Shown here: piece by piece, positions 17,537-21,988 of the stretch | Layout of the letters: each line of letters starts with the position of its first letter | Position numbering within the stretch: the stretch's first letter is position 1 | Assembly: GCA_039927975.1 (NCBI GenBank) | Contig: JBDSTZ010000038.1 | Coordinates: forward strand, 1 to 21,988 | Length of the DNA: 21,988 nt | From: JBDSTZ01 sp039927975 | GTDB taxonomy: Bacteria > Pseudomonadota > Gammaproteobacteria > Burkholderiales > Burkholderiaceae_D | Direction of reading: 5' to 3' | Program-made: the position numbers and the translations under genes | The notes under the pieces: generated by a model | What the model was told of the DNA's origin: nothing | What the model saw: only the letters and a program-made list of their open reading frames with translations | Databases searched by the model: none

Positions 17537-19255
17537 ATGCATTCAGCTTTCCCGCTTCGCCGCAGTGCTCCCCGCCTCCATCCACGCCTGCTGGCCGGCG
17601 CCCTGGTCGCCATCTTCAGCAGCGCCGCCTTCGCCCAGGCCGTCCCTGATGCCGGCGCCTTGCTGCAACAGCTCGAATCGCAACGTGCGCCAGCGCTGCC
17701 GCCCAAGTCCGTGCCCGGTTTCGCCTATCCCAAGCCGATGGTGCCCACCGGCGGCGCGACCGTCACCATCAAGGCCATAAGGTTCGACGGCGCCACCCAG
17801 CTGCCGCCCGATGTGCTGAACCGCGCCGTCGCCGGCTTCCTGAACCGTCCGATCGATTTCGCCGAACTGCAAAACGCCGCCATCGCGGTCGCCACCACTT
17901 ATCGCGAGGCCGGCTGGGTGGTGCGCGCCTACCTGCCGCAGCAAGATCTCGACAGCGGCGTGTTGACCATCCAGGTGGTCGAAGCCGTGTACGGCGAGAC
18001 GCGGGTGGAGGGCGCCAGCCAGCGCGTGGCGCCCGAACGCATTCGCCGCATGGTCGACGCCGTGCAGGCGCGCGGCAAATTGGTCAACAGTGCGGCGCTC
18101 GACCGCGCGGTCCTGCTGATCAACGACCTGCCGGGCGTGGACGCCGCCGCCAGCCTCAGTGAAGGCAGCGGCCAGGCCGAGACCGACCTGGTGCTGGCGC
18201 TGTCGCCCACGCCGCCGCTGGCGCTCGATATCGCGCTCGACAACAACGGCGCGCGCTCGACCGGCGCCGATCGGCTGGTCGCCAGCCTGTCCATCAACAG
18301 CCCGCTGCACATCGGCGACCAGATCGGCGCCACCACCGTCCACACCGATGGCAGCGACTACCTGCGCGCGGCCTACTCGCTGCCGCTCGGCAGCGGCGGC
18401 TGGCGCGTCGGGGTCAATGCGGGACGCTTGTGGTACCGCGTCAGCACCCCCGAATTCGCCGCCCTCGACCTGCACGGCATCTCGGTGTCGAACGGCCTCG
18501 AAGCGCGCTACCCGCTGATTCGCAGCCGCCTGCGCAACCTGAACCTGGTGCTCGAAGCCGAACACAAACGCTTCGAGAATTTCGCCGGCGACGAGATTAC
18601 CACCCGCTACCGCATGCGCACCGTCGGCATTGGCTTGAACGGCAACCTGACCGACGCGCTGTGGGGCGGCGGCGCCACCGCCGCCAGCGTGCAGTACGGC
18701 GGCGGCGACGTCGACCTGGCCGGTTCGCCCAACGCGCCGTCCGACCAGTTGAGCGTGAAGACGGCGGGCCGCTTCCACAAGCTACGCATGGGCCTCGCGC
18801 GCGAACAGTCGCTCAGTGCGGCCACCACGCTGTACGCCAGCGTGGCCGGCCAGCTGGCCAGCAAGAACCTCGATTCATCCGAAAAATTCTACCTGGGCGG
18901 CGCCAGCGGGGTGCGCGCCTATCCGAGCAGCGAGGCCGGCGGCAGCGAGGGCGCGCTGGTCAACCTCGAACTGCGTACGCGCCTGCGCGAACGCTTCGTG
19001 CTGACCGGCTTTTACGACTGGGGCGGGGTGCGGGTCAACAAGATCCGCCCGGCGGTCGGCGCCACCTTCCCCGACCGCTACAGCCTGTCCGGCTACGGCG
19101 CCTCGCTGGCCTGGGCCGGTCCTGTCGGACTGACCTTCAAGGCCACCCTGGCGCGCCGCATCGGCGGCAATCCGAATCCCACCCCGAGCGGCAACGACCA
19201 GGACGGCACGCTGACCCGCAACCGCTGGTGGCTGCAGGCCGGCCTGCCGTTCTAA
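17537..19255 (+). CDS. TpsB/ShlB-FhaC family outer-membrane transporter
   Basis: Outer-membrane barrel that exports a partner protein in two-partner (type Vb) secretion. From ATG 17537 it has 572 aa, normal for the family. Signal peptide: LLAGALVAIFSSAAFAQA, cleavage near A33. A linker is followed by POTRA at about 75-152 (VTIKAIRFDG to TIQVVEAVYG), a second POTRA to about 225, and then a barrel domain from about 230 (LALDIALDNNGARSTGADRL). The conserved L6-loop VRAYP is at 459-463, with upstream LGGASG, and the last residue is Phe, as for BAM substrates. No TpsA exoprotein gene lies next to it. The upstream start choices 17492 and 17504 lack ribosome sites; 17537 was chosen because it places the signal peptide best. 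It converges with the kinase gene only 6 bp downstream. Confidence 0.9.
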   Translation: MHSAFPLRRSAPRLHPRLLAGALVAIFSSAAFAQAVPDAGALLQQLESQRAPALPPKSVPGFAYPKPMVPTGGATVTIKAIRFDGATQLPPDVLNRAVAGFLNRPIDFAELQNAAIAVATTYREAGWVVRAYLPQQDLDSGVLTIQVVEAVYGETRVEGASQRVAPERIRRMVDAVQARGKLVNSAALDRAVLLINDLPGVDAAASLSEGSGQAETDLVLALSPTPPLALDIALDNNGARSTGADRLVASLSINSPLHIGDQIGATTVHTDGSDYLRAAYSLPLGSGGWRVGVNAGRLWYRVSTPEFAALDLHGISVSNGLEARYPLIRSRLRNLNLVLEAEHKRFENFAGDEITTRYRMRTVGIGLNGNLTDALWGGGATAASVQYGGGDVDLAGSPNAPSDQLSVKTAGRFHKLRMGLAREQSLSAATTLYASVAGQLASKNLDSSEKFYLGGASGVRAYPSSEAGGSEGALVNLELRTRLRERFVLTGFYDWGGVRVNKIRPAVGATFPDRYSLSGYGASLAWAGPVGLTFKATLARRIGGNPNPTPSGNDQDGTLTRNRWWLQAGLPF

Positions 19256-19267
19256 GCTAAGCTAAGC
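19253..19267. repeat. Triple TAAGC tandem repeat at convergent gene ends
   Basis: TAAGC occurs three times in a row between and within the ends of the tpsB-like gene and the kinase gene. Because the unit is 5 bp, TAA falls in all three forward frames (19253, 19258, 19263) and TAG in all three reverse frames (19264, 19259 and 19254, reading leftwards). It contains the real stop codons of both genes. Confidence 0.8.
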
Positions 19268-21232
19268 TTTCAGCGGCCACGGAAAGCGCAGGCTGACCCG
19301 GGTGCCGGGATTGGTGTCGGCGATGGTCAGCTCGGCGCCCAGCAGGTCGGCCCGGCTGCGCATGCCGGCCAGGCCCAGGCCGGGGTCGGGATGGCCGTCG
19401 TGGCTGTGCGCCACGCCGAGACCATCGTCGCTGATCTCGATCCAGATCGCGCCGTCCTTGGCGTGCGAACGAAACTGCACCACGCGCGCCCGCGCGTGCT
19501 TGACGATGTTGGCGAAGGTTTCCTGCAGCAGCCGCAGCAACTGCAGGCGCGCCGCGTCGCTTGGCAGGTAATCGGCCGGCAGCGTGTCGGCCTGCCAGTC
19601 GAGCGTGATGCCCTGCGATTCAAGCACCGGGCCGATGCGCCAGCGCAGTGAGCCGAGCAGGGTCGACACCGGATCGTCTTCCGGATGGGTGGCCGGCTGC
19701 GCCGACAGCACGTCGAGCACGCCGCGCAGTTCGTGCAGGGCGGCGTCGACCAGTCCCGCCACGTGCACCTGCGACATCGGCTGGGTCGCCTTGAGCATGG
19801 CGCTGACCGACACCAGGTGCGAACCGACGCCGTCGTGCATGTCGCGCGCGATGCGGCGCCGCTCTTCGAGCACCACCAGCCGCTCGCCCTGCGCCTTGAG
19901 GGTCTCGAACGCGCCGGTCAGTTTGGCGGCCTGCCCGGCCACCGTTTCGCGCAGCGTCTCGGCCGCATGCATCTGCTCGCGCGTGCTGCGCACCAGCCGT
20001 TCGATCAGCAGGGCGCCAAAGGCCATCGACATGAGCGGCATCGCCAGGATCGACAGCGAGGCGCCGCCGAACGGCGCCAGCCCGGCCAGCCGCGCCATAT
20101 CCATCAGGCCGGCCATCACCACGAAGGCCACCGCGGCGACCAGGATGCTGCCCGAGTAGCTGCTCTCACGCAGCACGTGGCGCACCAGCACGGCCAGGAA
20201 ATACATCGTCACCGCCAGCAGGCTGGCCGACACCGCGCCCAGCCAGGTGGCCAGCTGGGCCGGCGCCAGCAGCGGCAGCGCCAGCACCGCGCCGACATAG
20301 GCGAGCGTCAGCGCGCATTCGAGCCAGCGCCGGTGCACCTTGGCGAAACGCAGGCAGAAGATGCACATCGGCGGCACGAAGGCGGTGCGGGTGGCCATGA
20401 ACAGCAGCGTCCAGGTACGCTCGTCGACGCCCGGCCACGGCCACAGGGCGATGAAGTGCTGGACGATCCACATCAGCGCCATCAGCGCGAAGTAGCCGCC
20501 GCTGACGTCGCGCAGCAGCACCGCGATCAGCAGGCCGACCATGCCCATCATGCCGATCAGGAGCGCCGCGCCATACACCCGTTCATGACGCGTCTCGGCC
20601 AGCGATTCGCAAGCGTGGCGCATCAGCGGCCCGTCGCCCAGCCAGATTTCCGACAGGCCGGGCGACAGTCCCGGGCGGGCCCGCACGCCGAGCGTGAGCC
20701 GGTGCTCGCCGGCGGCCAGGCCGGGCGGCAGGCTGACGAACTGCGGCCGGCTGAAGTCGTACATGCCGCCCAGTCCCGGCGCGCTGGCCGCCAGCCGCTG
20801 GCCGTCGAGCCAGACCGAGGCGCTGGCCGACCAGCGCGGCACGCAGATCGCCTGCGGCGCCGTGTCCGGCGCGCCGGCCGCCAGCCGCAGCGGCAGCTGG
20901 AACCAGTTCACGCGCGCCGCGTCGATGTGCGGATCGAGCCGGTGCGGCAGGCGCACCAGCCGTCCGCGCGCGGTCAGCGTGGCGGCGGCGGGCGGACGCG
21001 CCAGGTCGGCGCCGTCGGCGTCGCTGCCACCGTCGAGCCAGAGCGCCGCGCGCAGGCTCTGGTGCGCGCCGGGCACGCCGTCGGCGCTGTCGGCGGCCGA
21101 ACTGACGTCGTAACCATTGAGCAGCACCGTCAAGCCCATCGCCAGCAGGCAGGCCAGGCCGACGCTCCAGCGCAGGGTGCGCGGCCATTGCCGCGCCGCT
21201 TGGCGCAGGCCGGCCATTCGTTGCATTAGCAT
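19262..21232 (-). CDS. Sensor histidine kinase, 7TMR-DISM type with HisKA_3
   Basis: Membrane sensor kinase, probably partner of the response regulator at 21275. From ATG 21232 (AGGA 5 nt upstream) it has 656 aa; the open frame continues upstream into the regulator gene and is not real there. Structure: TM1 about 22-39; extracytoplasmic domain about 40-217 with features of a 7TMR-DISM extracellular region; a block of about seven hydrophobic segments at 218-412; coiled coil about 415-455; HisKA_3 phospho-acceptor with H466 in RRRIARDMHDGVGSHL; HATPase_c with N575 (ETFANIVKHA), DDGLG (602-606) and GLGLAGMRSRADLLG (618-632). The H-box is of the NarX/DegS family. The signal is unknown. Confidence 0.92.
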   Translation of the reverse strand: MLMQRMAGLRQAARQWPRTLRWSVGLACLLAMGLTVLLNGYDVSSAADSADGVPGAHQSLRAALWLDGGSDADGADLARPPAAATLTARGRLVRLPHRLDPHIDAARVNWFQLPLRLAAGAPDTAPQAICVPRWSASASVWLDGQRLAASAPGLGGMYDFSRPQFVSLPPGLAAGEHRLTLGVRARPGLSPGLSEIWLGDGPLMRHACESLAETRHERVYGAALLIGMMGMVGLLIAVLLRDVSGGYFALMALMWIVQHFIALWPWPGVDERTWTLLFMATRTAFVPPMCIFCLRFAKVHRRWLECALTLAYVGAVLALPLLAPAQLATWLGAVSASLLAVTMYFLAVLVRHVLRESSYSGSILVAAVAFVVMAGLMDMARLAGLAPFGGASLSILAMPLMSMAFGALLIERLVRSTREQMHAAETLRETVAGQAAKLTGAFETLKAQGERLVVLEERRRIARDMHDGVGSHLVSVSAMLKATQPMSQVHVAGLVDAALHELRGVLDVLSAQPATHPEDDPVSTLLGSLRWRIGPVLESQGITLDWQADTLPADYLPSDAARLQLLRLLQETFANIVKHARARVVQFRSHAKDGAIWIEISDDGLGVAHSHDGHPDPGLGLAGMRSRADLLGAELTIADTNPGTRVSLRFPWPLKA

Positions 21233-21243
21233 GCGTATCCTGA

Positions 21244-21249
21244 TATAAG
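21244..21249 (+). promoter_or_regulatory. Candidate extended -10 promoter for the response regulator
   Basis: TATAAG with an upstream TGA (TG-n extended -10) lies 25 bp before the ATG at 21275, within a 42-bp A+T-rich gap between divergent genes. A weak -35 (TTGCAT, 21221-21226) sits 17 bp upstream, inside the kinase gene's start. Divergent promoters must overlap here. Confidence 0.4.
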
Positions 21250-21274
21250 AATAATAATTTGCAATCCGGAAACG

Positions 21275-21958
21275 ATGATGCCACAGAAAAAGCCGCACCT
21301 GCTGCTGGTCGAAGACGACGCCCATTTCGCGGCCTGGGTCACGCTGGTGCTGGCCTCGCATTTTCCGCCGCCGCAGCTGGTGGCGGCGGCCAGCTGCGCC
21401 CAGGCCCTGCAAGCGTTCAAGGACGGCCAGGCCGCGCACACGCCGTGGGGGATGGCCATCGTCGACCTCAACCTGCCCGACGGCAGCGGCATCAACGTGA
21501 TCCGCGCGCTGGCCCAGGGCGCGCCGGCGGTGCCGATCCTGGTCGTCACCGCGGTCGAGGAGCCCGACGTCGCGCTGGCGGCGATTCGCGCCGGCGCCTC
21601 CGGCTACATTGTCAAGGCGACCATGGACACCGACCTGCTGCGCACCGTCGAGCAAGTGCTGGCCGGCGGCTCGCCGATCACCCCGGCCATCGCCCGCCGC
21701 CTGCTGCTGGCCTTCCACGAGCAGGCGCCGGCCGAACCGCACGCCGAGGCGGCGGTGGTGCTGCCCGAGCTGATGCTGGAAAAAATCACCGAGCGCGAAA
21801 CCGAAGTGTTGCGTTTGTTGGCGCGCGGGTACGGAAACAAGGAAATTGCGAGCCGTCTCGGCTTTAGCGCCAACACCGCCGATTCCCACGTGCGCAGCAT
21901 TTACCGCAAACTGAGTGTGAACTCGCGCGCCCAGCTCAGAAGCCTGCTCACCGAGTAG
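21275..21958 (+). CDS. LuxR/NarL-type response regulator
   Basis: Two-component DNA-binding regulator, 227 aa from ATG 21275 (or 226 from 21278, which has the better spacing from GGA at 21268-21270). Receiver domain about 7-125: acidic pair E13/D14/D15, phospho-acceptor D64 in IVDLNLPDGSG, T92, and K114 in GYIVKATM. LuxR-type helix-turn-helix at 170-227 (ITERETEVLRLLARGYGNKEIASRLG) with recognition helix SANTADSHVRSIYRKL. It is divergent from the histidine kinase, which is probably its partner. Targets are unknown; it may regulate the neighbouring tpsB-like gene. Confidence 0.95.
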   Translation: MMPQKKPHLLLVEDDAHFAAWVTLVLASHFPPPQLVAAASCAQALQAFKDGQAAHTPWGMAIVDLNLPDGSGINVIRALAQGAPAVPILVVTAVEEPDVALAAIRAGASGYIVKATMDTDLLRTVEQVLAGGSPITPAIARRLLLAFHEQAPAEPHAEAAVVLPELMLEKITERETEVLRLLARGYGNKEIASRLGFSANTADSHVRSIYRKLSVNSRAQLRSLLTE

Positions 21959-21961
21959 TCC

Positions 21962-21981
21962 CCGGGCGTCGTCGCGCCCGG
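21962..21981 (+). terminator. Hairpin after the response regulator, possibly a terminator
   Basis: CCGGGCG (21962-21968) and CGCCCGG (21975-21981) form a 7-bp stem with a 6-nt loop, 3 bp after the stop codon. The window ends before any T-run could be seen. Confidence 0.45.
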
Positions 21982-21988
21982 ACCGCCG

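Noticed and set aside
21234..21889. N-terminal extension of the kinase frame into the response regulator gene
   Set aside because: The ATG at 21232 has a ribosome site and begins a credible membrane protein; the extension is antisense to a receiver and HTH domain.

Overview
The window looks like chromosomal DNA of a high-GC betaproteobacterium, most likely Oxalobacteraceae (Massilia/Duganella/Janthinobacterium group). The main reasons are the divergent csp / clpS-clpA pair, a prpR-prpBCD propionate cluster, and GC-rich codon use nearly throughout. This placement is inferred from gene content and protein character; no database search was possible. No rRNA, tRNA, CRISPR array, insertion sequence or phage gene was seen.

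Layout. 1-149: 5' part of a cold-shock protein gene (minus strand) with a structured leader and a recognisable promoter. 469-3068: clpS and clpA, translationally coupled by an ATGA overlap and closed by a strong terminator. 3135-3545: a spacer holding a candidate 62-codon small gene. 3546-8923: the 2-methylcitrate cluster, with the sigma54 activator prpR divergent from prpB-prpC-prpD. The shared 207-bp intergenic region carries a textbook -24/-12 promoter and three copies of a TTGAAACAT half-site. 9111-11990: a large PAS-PAS-PAS-PAS-GGDEF-EAL cyclic-di-GMP protein. 12068-13437: a two-gene, visibly less GC-rich module on the minus strand, encoding a small nucleotidyltransferase-fold protein (DUF6932-like) and an uncharacterised 305-aa partner with a 4-bp overlap. 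13598-14383: exonuclease III (minus). 14598-17369: a nitrate/sulfonate/taurine-type ABC importer (binding protein, permease, ATPase) whose binding-protein gene has lost one base and is frameshifted. 17537-19255: a TpsB/ShlB-type outer-membrane transporter without an adjacent TpsA. 19262-21232 and 21275-21958: a divergent NarX/DegS-type histidine kinase and a LuxR/NarL-type response regulator, separated by only 42 bp.

How the genes work together. ClpS delivers N-degron substrates to ClpA (with ClpP, not in the window). PrpC, PrpD and PrpB carry propionyl-CoA plus oxaloacetate through 2-methylcitrate to pyruvate and succinate, and PrpR senses 2-methylcitrate. The kinase and regulator form a two-component pair. 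The most promising uncharacterised item is the nucleotidyltransferase-fold/partner pair at 12068-13437. Its architecture (small NTase plus co-translated partner, atypical base composition, own promoter candidate) resembles toxin-antitoxin or defence modules, but the function is not established by anything visible here. The second most interesting is the csp leader, where a perfect 16-bp palindrome sits exactly between a strong Shine-Dalgarno and an in-frame upstream ATG.
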